DNA of 64,000 bases from NCBI GenBank assembly GCA_018304105.1, contig JAGVWX010000015.1:1-64000 (forward strand). Reading direction: 5' to 3'. The position numbers and the translations under genes are program-made. Under the pieces are notes generated by a model. It did no database searches. It saw only the letters and a list, made by a program, of their open reading frames with translations, and was not told the origin of the DNA. Shown piece after piece: positions 36,503-46,177 of this stretch (the first letter of the stretch is position 1; every line of letters starts with the position of its first letter). The stretch is from Candidatus Pacearchaeota archaeon. Lineage in GTDB: Archaea > Nanobdellota > Nanobdellia > Pacearchaeales > GW2011-AR1.

Positions 36503-39500
36503 TCTCGTTCATAACCTCTTCTGTTTCTTGTCCAATTCTCAGGCTCAAAATCTTTGATACCCCTTCGTGCATGCTGACTCCGTAAAGCACATTCGCGTCA
36601 AGTATTATCGCGTCATTGTGCGTCACAATTATATATTGTCCTGACTTCATATATCTTTTCAACAGTGCAGCAAGCCTTTCTGAATTTCTTTTGTCAAGCG
36701 CCGCGTCAATTTCATCCAGAATGTAAAACTGATACGGCTTGTATTCCTGAATCGCAAAAAGCAGCGACAGCGCAACAAGGGTCTGCTCGCCCCCAGAGAG
36801 CGAACTTACATCAAAATATTTTCCTCTTGCCATCTTAACAACAATATCAATTCCCCCTTCAAACATTTCTTCATCGTTTTCAATCTCGAGGTAAGCTGTC
36901 CCGCCTTTCGTAGTAAGTCTTGAAAAATTCTCCTTAAACAAATCGTTAATCGCAGCGAATGTTTTCATAAACACTTTCTTCTTTTTCTTATCAATCTCCT
37001 CGATAATCTTCAGGATTTCTATCTTCTCTTTATCAAGCGTGTCAACTTTTTCCTTTACAACATCATATTCTTTTTTGACTTCGTCATAAACTTCCAGTGC
37101 CCTCATGTTTATCGAGCCAATCGTTTCAAGCGTCGATTGCGCTTTCTGAAGTCTTTCTTCCAGGACATTGATGCTTCCCTGCAATATTTCCACACCTTTG
37201 TATTCTGAGAGGTCCATCTCCACAGTTTCCCTCTCGCCGTCGAGTTTTGCTTTCCCAACTTTCAGATAATTTATCTGGTCTTCAATCTGCCTCACTTCGT
37301 TTTGTATTTCTGTAAGCTTGATGCTCATTTCCTGGTATTTCTTCTGCGTCGCGTCTCTCTCCGTGAACATTTTCTGAAACCTCGCATTCAGGTCCTTTTC
37401 TTTCTCTTCTTTCTTCTCTAGCAAAACCTGTTTCGATTCAATATTATCTCCAAGCTCTTCAATCTGCCCGTTTATTTCTCCAAGGTCTTCCTTGCTTCTC
37501 TCAACAATGCTCTTCGTTTTTTCCAACTCTCTTTCTTTATACAACAAAGTTGTGTCAATGTCTTCTTCAGTTCTTGAAGAAATCTCCTCAATCTCAAGCA
37601 TCTTGTTCCCGTAAAGCTCGTCTATTTTTGGAATCTCTTCGCTCTTTCTTTCCAATCCGATTCTCCTAGTCTCAAACTCCGCGATTTCTTTTCTTATCAC
37701 GGCGACACCGTCAACATATTTTTTCAGAGATTCTTTTTTTTCAGCAATATTCTTATGCGTCGTTAATTCTTTTTCGGAAACTCTTATTCTGCCCTCAAGC
37801 TCATTCATCTTTTTCATTGACTCTTCAGAAGATTCTTTTATTTTGTCCAGGCCTTCTTTGGAGTTTTGCAAACTGCTTTCGGCTCTCGAGATTTTAACGT
37901 CCGCATCTCCCAAAACATGATTAACATGCTCTTGAGTCATTTTGCTCTGGCAAAGTGGGCAGATATCAATCTGCTCAATCTTTTTCTTAATCTCTTTATT
38001 TCTTTCAATCTCCGCTTCAGAAATAGAAATAGTTTTTTCTTTTTTCAGTTCGTCTTCCCTCAACGATTCTACTTTGTCCTCTTCCTGCGCCAATCTTTTC
38101 TTGTAAAATTCAATTGCCTCTTCGCATTCTTTCTCGGTTCGGTATTCAAAATCTTTAGACAATTCTTCTATCCTCTCAACCAATAATTCGGAATCTGCTT
38201 CAACTTTCGTCAGCTGTCGTCTTCTGTCTTCGATAGTGTTCTTTATTGCTATCAGTTCTGACTTGACAAGAACTGTCCGCCTTTTCTCTCTCTCCAGCTC
38301 CGCCAGCTCTTCTTTCTTCTTCCTCAGTTCAGCCGCTTTTTTCGCCATCATCGGGCTTTCGTCTCTCAATTGTTTTATCTCATTCTCCAATTCCGGAATC
38401 GATTTTTTCATCTCTTCAATCCTTCTCTCAACTTCTTCTCTCCTATTCTCGTAACCTTCTTTTCTGACTCGAAGTCCTTCAAGTTCAGCCCGAAGATTCG
38501 TTATTTCTTCTCTTAGTTTGCCCTGCTCAAATCCTGTCGCTTCTCTTATCTGTTTATTTGTTTGGTTAACTTTCTCAGACAATCCTTCGAGTTCTTCTTG
38601 TATTTTATCAGACTTTTCCCTTCCTTTGTCCTTTATCGCAACTTTCTCCTCAATCGTTTTAACCAAAGAGGTAATTTCTTTCATTTTATCATCGTGTTTT
38701 CTCTTCAAAATTGACGCCCTCGCTCTTTTAACAATCAGCTGCAATTCCTTGTATCTCTGCGCCTGCGCTTTTTCTTTTTCAAGATTATTCAGATAAGCAG
38801 TCCTTTCCCTCAAGATAGTAGCTATTTCCTTCAACCTCGCATCAGTCTTCTCAAGCTCCTTCAGCGATTTCTCTTTTCTCCATTCATACACCGAAACACC
38901 AGCGACTTCGCCAATAATTTTCCTTCTTTCTTCCGGATGCATTTTCACAATTGACTGAATTTGTCCTTGAAGAATTATGTTATAACCATAGGGATCAATT
39001 CCTGCCTGCCCAAGCGTCTCAATGATTTCCGACCTGGTTTTTGTCTCTCCGTTTATTTTGTAAATGCTCTGCCCTCTTACCCTTACAATTCTTTCAATCA
39101 CAATCTCGTCTCTGTCCATCGCAAAAGCCTTGTCAGAGTTGTCAAAATAAAGTTCCACGCTCGCTTCTTTTGCAGGTCGAATGTATTTGCTTCCCATGAA
39201 AATAAGGTTTTTTGCTTTTTCTGCCCTCATAGATTTCACAGACAAGCGGCCCAAAACAAAACACAGCGCATCTGAAATGTTCGAGTTGTGCGCGAAGATA
39301 TTATTTGCCACGAAATTGTGATTGTCTTCGACAGTCAGATCATAGACCCAGTCTGGCTTCTCGATTTTTTCTATGGAAACGACTTCATCCCAGAAGATAT
39401 CTGATTTTGAAATACCTCGTAACAAGGAAATTAATTCCTTTATCCTTGGCAGTCGCTCTTCAAAAACGTCCTTAATAAAACTAAAAAAACCCTGCAAATT

Positions 39501-40967
39501 TTTAGGTCTTGGAGTAAAATCCTGAGTCGCCCATTGATTTCTGATAATTGTTGAATGCAGGCCAAGACTTTCTGACACAAATTTCGAGGACAAATTCAAA
39601 TTATCCATTCTGCTCACAAGATTAACCTGCTCTAAAGCAAGGGTTTCATAATCTTTTAATAATCCAATTAAATGTTCTTCAAATAATCCGCATAGGCGCG
39701 AAATTCCTTCTCTCGACGGCAGGCAGCGATTTTCAATGTATGCTGCCAGCAGAGGGTATTTCTTCCTTTCATTTTTAGTTTTTATTCCAAGTAGCCCGCT
39801 TATTTCACGCACAGATTTATTAATCTCTCTGGGCAGAAGATCTACATTGGCATTCACAATAACTTCTTTATCAGCCCATGTTTTTAAGACGTCCAGCTTG
39901 TGCTTGCATCTTAACTTGATATTTTTATAAAACCTCTTTAGATTCTCAGAACCGTTAATATAAATGTAATAATAGTCCCTTATAGTTTTATTTTCAGTAT
40001 TGGTCGCAACGCACCTTCTTTTTTTAATCTTAGAAAGAATATCGAACCTTAGCAAAAGGCCCTGCACTTGTCTGGCAAGTTCTTTGTTCTTCGTGCATAA
40101 TTCAATAGTTGCAATGTCTTTTCTTACACTTCCGTCAGTGTCGTACAAACCGGCAAGAACATTTGCAACCGCAGTTTTATGAGAGCGCAATATTACGCTC
40201 GGAACTTTCTTCTTGTCTGAAGTTATTGCTCTGGGAAATTCTCCGAAATAGCTTCTTATTTCATCAACAATATCTTTTCCATATATAAACAATTTTTCAA
40301 CATTATTTTCTCTCCTTGATTTAACTCTCTGATTAAAAAGATTAAACACAATTTCCTTGAAATCTTCCAGCAGTTCGGTGTCTTCATTTACAAATTCAAT
40401 TCTATTATTTGCAACATATCCGTCTCCAATTATGTATCCAATTAATCTTGCCAATCTTTCATCAGTTTTGATGCTTCCTTCAACATCCAGGAATCTTGGC
40501 GTAGCTACTAAATTTCCAGGAGCCATATCTCCTATCAGCCGGCTCGTTACTTTTCCGTCGACGAAAGACATCACCGGGTGGCATCCGGTAGCTTTTAGTT
40601 CTCTTCCGGACCTTGTTTTTATTTGATACAAAACATCCCCTTCTCTTTTGATAAACTTAGAAACAGTCTTCTTCTCTGCTTTCATAGTTTCTTTATTCAA
40701 TGAAATAATTTTCACGTCACCCCCGCCGTCGGCATAAACTCCATCATCCAGCTCTTTTACGCAATTGGAATTAGATATTTCTCTTTCAACGAGTTCTCCA
40801 AGCTTAATTTCTTCGCCGTTTGCTAGAGTAACGGTCGTATCATAACTGCATGACTTCCCGCTTCCGTTCGGGCCAATAACTACATTAATCCCTTTGTCAA
40901 ATGGAATTTCAGTCCTCTTTGCAAAACTCTTGAAGCCATGAATCACCAGCTTTTTCACATGAGCCAT
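36492..40967 (-). CDS. smc: SMC family ATPase, intein-containing, with CPLC zinc-hook-like centre
   Basis: VKKLVIHGFKSFAKRTEIPF...GPNGSGKS|intein|SNISDALCFVLGRLSVKSMRAEK; C-terminal SLSGGEQTLVALSLLFAIQEYKPYQFYILDEIDAALD. Confidence 0.95.
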   Translation of the reverse strand: MAHVKKLVIHGFKSFAKRTEIPFDKGINVVIGPNGSGKSCSYDTTVTLANGEEIKLGELVEREISNSNCVKELDDGVYADGGGDVKIISLNKETMKAEKKTVSKFIKREGDVLYQIKTRSGRELKATGCHPVMSFVDGKVTSRLIGDMAPGNLVATPRFLDVEGSIKTDERLARLIGYIIGDGYVANNRIEFVNEDTELLEDFKEIVFNLFNQRVKSRRENNVEKLFIYGKDIVDEIRSYFGEFPRAITSDKKKVPSVILRSHKTAVANVLAGLYDTDGSVRKDIATIELCTKNKELARQVQGLLLRFDILSKIKKRRCVATNTENKTIRDYYYIYINGSENLKRFYKNIKLRCKHKLDVLKTWADKEVIVNANVDLLPREINKSVREISGLLGIKTKNERKKYPLLAAYIENRCLPSREGISRLCGLFEEHLIGLLKDYETLALEQVNLVSRMDNLNLSSKFVSESLGLHSTIIRNQWATQDFTPRPKNLQGFFSFIKDVFEERLPRIKELISLLRGISKSDIFWDEVVSIEKIEKPDWVYDLTVEDNHNFVANNIFAHNSNISDALCFVLGRLSVKSMRAEKAKNLIFMGSKYIRPAKEASVELYFDNSDKAFAMDRDEIVIERIVRVRGQSIYKINGETKTRSEIIETLGQAGIDPYGYNIILQGQIQSIVKMHPEERRKIIGEVAGVSVYEWRKEKSLKELEKTDARLKEIATILRERTAYLNNLEKEKAQAQRYKELQLIVKRARASILKRKHDDKMKEITSLVKTIEEKVAIKDKGREKSDKIQEELEGLSEKVNQTNKQIREATGFEQGKLREEITNLRAELEGLRVRKEGYENRREEVERRIEEMKKSIPELENEIKQLRDESPMMAKKAAELRKKKEELAELEREKRRTVLVKSELIAIKNTIEDRRRQLTKVEADSELLVERIEELSKDFEYRTEKECEEAIEFYKKRLAQEEDKVESLREDELKKEKTISISEAEIERNKEIKKKIEQIDICPLCQSKMTQEHVNHVLGDADVKISRAESSLQNSKEGLDKIKESSEESMKKMNELEGRIRVSEKELTTHKNIAEKKESLKKYVDGVAVIRKEIAEFETRRIGLERKSEEIPKIDELYGNKMLEIEEISSRTEEDIDTTLLYKERELEKTKSIVERSKEDLGEINGQIEELGDNIESKQVLLEKKEEKEKDLNARFQKMFTERDATQKKYQEMSIKLTEIQNEVRQIEDQINYLKVGKAKLDGERETVEMDLSEYKGVEILQGSINVLEERLQKAQSTLETIGSINMRALEVYDEVKKEYDVVKEKVDTLDKEKIEILKIIEEIDKKKKKVFMKTFAAINDLFKENFSRLTTKGGTAYLEIENDEEMFEGGIDIVVKMARGKYFDVSSLSGGEQTLVALSLLFAIQEYKPYQFYILDEIDAALDKRNSERLAALLKRYMKSGQYIIVTHNDAIILDANVLYGVSMHEGVSKILSLRIGQETEEVMNENGR
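37950..37961 (-). other. CPLC zinc-hook motif in SMC coiled coil
   Basis: IEQIDICPLCQSKMTQEHVNHVL flanked by long coiled coil; no globular hinge-like segment seen. Confidence 0.75.
39285..40850 (-). other. Intein (522 aa) with LAGLIDADG homing endonuclease, inserted in SMC Walker A
   Basis: Starts Cys (CSYDTTVTLANGEEIKLGEL), block B GRELKATGCHPV, LAGLIDADG-type motifs LIGYIIGDGYV and LAGLYDTDGSV, ends VYDLTVEDNHNFVANNIFAHN before Ser. Confidence 0.96.
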
Positions 40968-41207
40968 GCCTTAAATGGGAAAAACGTCTATAAAAATCTT
41001 TATAATTAAAATAAACAACCAACCTAAGCCCGTATTATTATTCCCACCATCCAAAAAAGTTATCATCACAAGACGCTGTGAGTCGTCGATTTATTAATTT
41101 CTGGTTGGAGGGGCACAAAATATTTTTAAAAAGTGAACCTGTTCCATTGTCGTAGAAATTCAATCATGTGTTGAGGTTCTTACAGTCTCATTCAATAGGT
41201 CGTAATA

Positions 41208-41888
41208 TTATTTATACATAATTCTCCTATTAAGGTACATAAACGGAATGTCAACAACTCCAACGAGCCATTTTATCACAAGAACGCCAGTAATCAGAGG
41301 TAAAAGCGGCTGAACTCCATAAAAAGCTATTGTCACAAAAATAACCGTGTCCAAGGACATTGAAGGAATTGAAGAAAACGCGTTTCTCATCCAAAGGTGC
41401 CTGCCATTCGTGACTTTCTTGAACCACGCAAAAATATAAGCATCCACGTTTTCGCTAATAAGAAAAGCAATCCAGCTCGCAAGCATAATTCTCGGTGCAA
41501 AGCCGATTATCTTAGCAAATATTTCCTGGTCGGGCCAGAATGGCGCCGGCTCTAAATTAATCGCTAGCCAAATAAACAAAGCAACAGCGACTTGAGTTGC
41601 AAACGCGATGAAAATCATCTTCTGTGTTTCCTTCCTTCCGAATTTTTCATTCACTATATCTGTTAAGAGGAATGTAACTGAAAAAACCAAGGTGGCAGCA
41701 GTCGCGAAGAACGTAACAAAACCAAAATCAAAGGCAGCTATCTTGTATGCGATGATATTGCTGATAAGAACAAACGCGACATAAAGCGCTATCAGCGCAT
41801 CCGGTCGTTCATATTTTCGGGCATACCAAGAGCCAAACAATGTAGTCAAAGAAATCACAACTATCCACAAAACAATTATCCACAACAT
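41208..41888 (-). CDS. Queuosine precursor transporter family (YhhQ/VUT-like)
   Basis: ALYVAFVLISNIIAYKI, FLLTDIVNEKFGRKETQKMIF, SENVDAYIFAWFKK. Confidence 0.88.
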   Translation of the reverse strand: MLWIIVLWIVVISLTTLFGSWYARKYERPDALIALYVAFVLISNIIAYKIAAFDFGFVTFFATAATLVFSVTFLLTDIVNEKFGRKETQKMIFIAFATQVAVALFIWLAINLEPAPFWPDQEIFAKIIGFAPRIMLASWIAFLISENVDAYIFAWFKKVTNGRHLWMRNAFSSIPSMSLDTVIFVTIAFYGVQPLLPLITGVLVIKWLVGVVDIPFMYLNRRIMYK

Positions 41889-42383
41889 CTCAAGTCTTAG
41901 AAAATAAGATATATAAATATTGGGTGATAGTTAATCCTCAGACCAATCCCTTAGATTTACTAATTATCTAACTCAACACATTTATAGATAATGTCTTTAA
42001 ATTGCAACCATTGCAAGACGAGTTTATTGCTATTGACTGTCGTAGTTATCAGCTATAGTAAAAGACCTTAATAATTTCCCTATTCTCTCATGCCCCAAAG
42101 AGTCATTTTTTACCGACGGTTGTTTGCAAAGTACAATTAATTGATAGCTAAATGAGCAAAGATTTATGTCTCTTCAGTAACCTCTTTATCGAGGAGAAAA
42201 ATATTATTTTAATTGTTTTTAATGCGAATATTATTTAGTAGCGTCGGATGTGGAGAAAGACTTATGTCTCTTGCTATAACATTGCTGCTTTTGGTCTGTT
42301 ATTATAGCCTCTTTATTATTAATTATCGTAGTTATTTTAACAAATTGGCTATTTTTTAATCAGATTATTGTCTAATCCTAAAA

Positions 42384-42761
42384 TTATTTACTTCTCGGAG
42401 ACGGTAGATTCACAGCACGAAGCATTTCAAGCAAAGGCAAGACCGCTCCATAAACTATCTTTATGTGCTGAATCTCTTTTGCCGAGTCAGGCCCGTAAAC
42501 ATAAGCATTAACGCCCCCGCGATAATGAAAACGGTGTGAAACTCCATGCGTTATCCCAATACTAAGATGCTGGTCTGTTATAGTATGTAACAACTCATAA
42601 GCTCTCTGAAGCTCTTTTTCAGGAACTCTAACAATCTTGCCATGGTAAAGTCTGCGCGACTTACTAATATCAATGTCATCTCTTACATAAGTTACATGTG
42701 GCCGATGAAGTGTCCTCTTTGTCGTATCTTTCCTCTTTGTCATCTCTGTCATTTTTGTCAT
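42384..42761 (-). CDS. Hypothetical protein
   Basis: 125-aa ORF. Confidence 0.5.
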   Translation of the reverse strand: MTKMTEMTKRKDTTKRTLHRPHVTYVRDDIDISKSRRLYHGKIVRVPEKELQRAYELLHTITDQHLSIGITHGVSHRFHYRGGVNAYVYGPDSAKEIQHIKIVYGAVLPLLEMLRAVNLPSPRSK

Positions 42762-42854
42762 AGTCAGGAGACCTCTTTCACAAGAGTCGTTTAAAAATCT
42801 TTCTTAAAAAATAAAAAAAGCTACACTAAAAAATAAATAAAAAATAAAAGGGAA

Positions 42855-44114
42855 TTAGTAGTAGCTTTCGCCGAATTCTTCTTTAGTCTCAGGCTTTCTC
42901 GTTAACAAGACAATTAGAACAACAAGCAAGACAACGAAGATGATAGCTAGGATTACAGTCAATAACACAGTCGTGTTTGCCTGGATTCCAGCGCCACCGC
43001 TTCCATTGCCTTCAACAATGTTTGCGCTAAATGTCTCGGAGTCGACTAATGCACCGCCGTCAGAGAATACATCTACTGAAAAGGTGTATTCGTCTCGTGT
43101 GTTTGAATCAACAAGGAATTCAACGGTTCTGCTCGTGCCTGCCGGAACAACCACTAGTGGATCGCTTATTTCCACATTAAGGTTGGTTGGAGAGTCAACT
43201 TGAAGTTCGAATACTCGAACAACAGTGCCTCTGTTGACAATAGTCAACTTGTAGCTTTCTGTCTCACCAACATTGAAGCTCTTGCTCGTGCCTGCAGCAA
43301 CTACTTGAGTGTTCTCAACAGCGCCGCCAACAACAAGAACTCTTCGGTCTACTTTGTCATAAGTATCGGCGTTGAACGCTTCAACTGTTACGTCATATAG
43401 GCCTGGCTTAGCGTTTGCTGGAACTTTGATATAAGTCCTTCTTTCAACAGCATCATCCTTTTCAGGATCACTTTGGTCAATCGGAGAAAGGTCACCGAAG
43501 TAGGTTCTTTCCTCAAGGCCAAGTTCAGGGATGCTTATTGTTAAGAAGGCATCATCAGCAAACTGTCTTCCCCTGTTCTTCAACACAACGTCAACGACCA
43601 GAGAGTCTCCAACATTTACTTCAGGCTGCATATCAACGCTCAAGATTTCCAATACGTAGGAAGCTCTTTGAACGGTGAAGTCAATTGTTTCGGAGTCAGC
43701 GATACCGTCAGCTTTAGATTCAACAAGAAGTTCTAATTTTCTTGATTCGTCCAAAACATTTCGAAGGTCGGATGGTATGTCTAGGTAGACAATTCTTGTA
43801 TAGGTCTTTCCAGGAAGAACATCAAATCGCTCTGATGTTACAACGTTTTCCGCTTCGCCAGAAATCCAGGCTTTGATTCTTACATCTTCAGCCAAGACAC
43901 CAGTTCCGTTTGCGGATTTGAAAACCACCAACACAGGAACCCTGTCACCAACAAAATTAGCTAGGTCTACTGACCCAACTTGCTGGCCATGGTCTACCAC
44001 AACAACGCCATTTACTTCAACAGTTTCGATGTTACCGAAAGCGCTTACGCTGCCCATAGCAAATGCTAGTGCAAAAACACTCGCGATGAAAACCAATAGG
44101 TTTCTTTTTGACAT
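42855..44114 (-). CDS. Abundant-type surface protein with CARDB-like repeats
   Basis: Signal peptide, beta-sandwich repeats (VNVGDSLVVDVVLKNRG; VGETESYKLTIVNRG), C-terminal TM plus acidic tail. Confidence 0.8.
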   Translation of the reverse strand: MSKRNLLVFIASVFALAFAMGSVSAFGNIETVEVNGVVVVDHGQQVGSVDLANFVGDRVPVLVVFKSANGTGVLAEDVRIKAWISGEAENVVTSERFDVLPGKTYTRIVYLDIPSDLRNVLDESRKLELLVESKADGIADSETIDFTVQRASYVLEILSVDMQPEVNVGDSLVVDVVLKNRGRQFADDAFLTISIPELGLEERTYFGDLSPIDQSDPEKDDAVERRTYIKVPANAKPGLYDVTVEAFNADTYDKVDRRVLVVGGAVENTQVVAAGTSKSFNVGETESYKLTIVNRGTVVRVFELQVDSPTNLNVEISDPLVVVPAGTSRTVEFLVDSNTRDEYTFSVDVFSDGGALVDSETFSANIVEGNGSGGAGIQANTTVLLTVILAIIFVVLLVVLIVLLTRKPETKEEFGESYY

Positions 44115-44157
44115 TTGTTGTTTGGTTAAATTTAGTTATTATTAGACCCGTTTCGAT

Positions 44158-44257
44158 GTTTATAAACTTTTGGGTGACAACAAAATCCTGTTACTAAGGA
44201 GTTACAAGGCGGTAGTAAAAAACTGCCTACAAGTTTATAAACTTATACCATGGTATA
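44158..44257. promoter_or_regulatory. Divergent promoter/operator region: two GTTTATAAAC boxes and a 14-bp palindrome
   Basis: GTTTATAAAC at 44158-44167 and 44233-44242; TATACCATGGTATA at 44244-44257 just upstream of the RHH gene. Confidence 0.6.
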
Positions 44258-44262
44258 CCGGC

Positions 44263-44478
44263 ATGGCAAACCCTGAAAAGACAAAAATAACGACGATAAA
44301 GATACAAAGTCAAACCAAGGAGAGATTAGACAAGCTCCGCGTTCACAAGAAAGACACTTACGACGAAATCGTCCAAAGAATGCTTGGTATACTCAATGTA
44401 TGCCGCCGTGACCCGGACCAGGCCCAGGAAACTCTTGAAAAATTGGAATCTTTAGCAAAGAAAAATAAGCTGATATAA
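44263..44478 (+). CDS. Ribbon-helix-helix-like (DUF7557-like) small protein
   Basis: MANPEKTKITTIKIQSQTKERLDKLRVHKKDTYDEIVQRML; ATG at 44263 is a better start than the track's 44170. Confidence 0.75.
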   Translation: MANPEKTKITTIKIQSQTKERLDKLRVHKKDTYDEIVQRMLGILNVCRRDPDQAQETLEKLESLAKKNKLI

Positions 44479-44487
44479 TTCAACAGA

Positions 44488-44742
44488 ATGACAACACAAA
44501 CAGAACACTCAAGCCAAGGCTTACAACAAGATAACAAATCAGAAAAGCTAAAACAAATATCTCGCGCGATTGCAGGTAAAAGATTTGTTTCAGAGTCTGG
44601 TTTGAGATACCGCTTGCTTAGGGTAGCCCAGATAGCAGAAGAAAACTTTAGAGTTTACAGATTATACCTGCCACAAACCCTAACTCCCACAATTGACCTA
44701 GTTCCTTTAGACTTTATTTTGAGAGATGAACTCATTAAGTGA
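44488..44742 (+). CDS. Hypothetical protein
   Basis: 84-aa ORF downstream of the RHH gene. Confidence 0.5.
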   Translation: MTTQTEHSSQGLQQDNKSEKLKQISRAIAGKRFVSESGLRYRLLRVAQIAEENFRVYRLYLPQTLTPTIDLVPLDFILRDELIK

Positions 44743-44744
44743 AT

Positions 44745-44994
44745 ATGAACCAACCAACACCACGAGCTTTTCCTGAACTTTTTGAATCGTGTCTAGCGCG
44801 AATTCGCGAACCAATGGGCTCATCTAGTTGTTATCACAAGAATTGATCCCGTTTTAATCACGCACAGAATGGGCTGCCAGGACCCAATCTCAGAAGACGA
44901 ACCAATTCCCCATTATCTTTACCATACAGATCATTATTATCTTCCAAGATTGTTAGAAGCCCAGGTCGTAACCCAAGTCGTTACCCAAAGATAA
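44745..44994 (+). pseudogene. Probable frameshifted small CDS
   Basis: MNQPTPRAFPELFESCL in one frame, EFANQWAHLVVITRIDPVLITHRMGCQDPISEDEPIPHYLYHTDHYYLPRLLEAQVVTQVVTQR* in another; total 250 nt. Confidence 0.5.
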
Positions 44995-44996
44995 TT

Positions 44997-45347
44997 TTAA
45001 TCCACATCGTTAGCTTCCAATCTATCGTCTAGTCCGCAATGCTTATTCGTGACGCCTAATTCTAACTTTGAATGTTTTGGTAAATATTTTTTAATATCGC
45101 TATAGGATGCCCTGGCAACATCAATTACGGTTCCATCTGGAGCAGTTATAGACCTATAATCATCAGAAACACCAAACACAGTTCCTGTACAAAAACAGCT
45201 AAGTGCCACACTAACTTGCCTTCCAGACCACGCAGTTGCCACACAAAAATCTATTCTTGCTACAGTTCTCATCAGGTTATACAGCCGAACCCCGCTGTCC
45301 TGACCATACAATTTTACACATTTTGATTTAAGGTTAGGCGAAGTCAT
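44997..45347 (-). CDS. Hypothetical protein
   Basis: 116-aa ORF. Confidence 0.45.
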   Translation of the reverse strand: MTSPNLKSKCVKLYGQDSGVRLYNLMRTVARIDFCVATAWSGRQVSVALSCFCTGTVFGVSDDYRSITAPDGTVIDVARASYSDIKKYLPKHSKLELGVTNKHCGLDDRLEANDVD

Positions 45348-45427
45348 CTTTTGAGATTATTCTAAGTATATTTAAATCTTAATCTTTTTCAAAATCCTCA
45401 ACCCTTATGAAAAATTCTTAGAATTTT

Positions 45428-46177
45428 TTATCTGGGCGTAGCCAAAGACTTCAATATGGCAAGCCCTTCAGCACAATCCTCAATCATACTCGGCGACTCA
45501 TTAATAATCCTAATCCCTCTATCTCGCGGTAAATGAGCCAGTAATTCTTTCCATTTCTCCAAAGGTGTAGTAATATGATGCTTTTCGCCTTTTTCCCCGT
45601 AAACAATTCCTGAAAAGTGGCAGTGCCATTCTTTCTGCGGAAATGCTTTTTCAATTCGCGAATAATCAACTTCCTTGTCTCGCGCAAGAACATGCGCGAA
45701 GTCAATGCAAAAAGAACACCCAGTCTCTTGAACAAGTTTAGAAATTTCCTCAACGCTTCCAAAAACATTAATCTTCCCCATAGTTTCAGGCGCAATTTTA
45801 ATTTTCCATCCCTTCGCCTTTATTTCTTTCATTAGCTCAACAATTCCTTCCCTTATCGTTTCGTAAGCTTTATCCTTGTCTTTCCCATAATATCCTGGAT
45901 GAAAAACAACAACCTTCGCTCCAAGCAGCTCTCCAACTCTGCATGAATCAAGTATTCTCTGTTTCGTCGCTTCCCTTTTCGCCTTTTCCTCAGAATTCAA
46001 ATTAACCCAATACGGCGCATGAACACTCAACTCAATGTCAAGCTCCCGCGCTTTCTTCCCAATCCGCAAAGCATCTGAATCGTTCTTTATGTAAACTCCG
46101 TAAGTAAACGCAATCTCGCAAGCCTTCAGCCCTTTCTTCGCCAGCCCAAGTCCCGCAGGACCGAATCTTATTGTCAT
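45428..46177 (-). CDS. nfo: Endonuclease IV / AP endonuclease family 2 (TIM barrel)
   Basis: IELSVHAPYWVNLNS, VVFHPGYYGKD, IKIAPETMGK, FCIDFAHVLARD. Confidence 0.88.
   Translation of the reverse strand: MTIRFGPAGLGLAKKGLKACEIAFTYGVYIKNDSDALRIGKKARELDIELSVHAPYWVNLNSEEKAKREATKQRILDSCRVGELLGAKVVVFHPGYYGKDKDKAYETIREGIVELMKEIKAKGWKIKIAPETMGKINVFGSVEEISKLVQETGCSFCIDFAHVLARDKEVDYSRIEKAFPQKEWHCHFSGIVYGEKGEKHHITTPLEKWKELLAHLPRDRGIRIINESPSMIEDCAEGLAILKSLATPR

Noticed and set aside
36531-40626. Plus-strand ORFs opposite SMC and intein
   Set aside because: Antisense to a clearly coding gene; F/S-rich translations typical of reversed coiled-coil codons.
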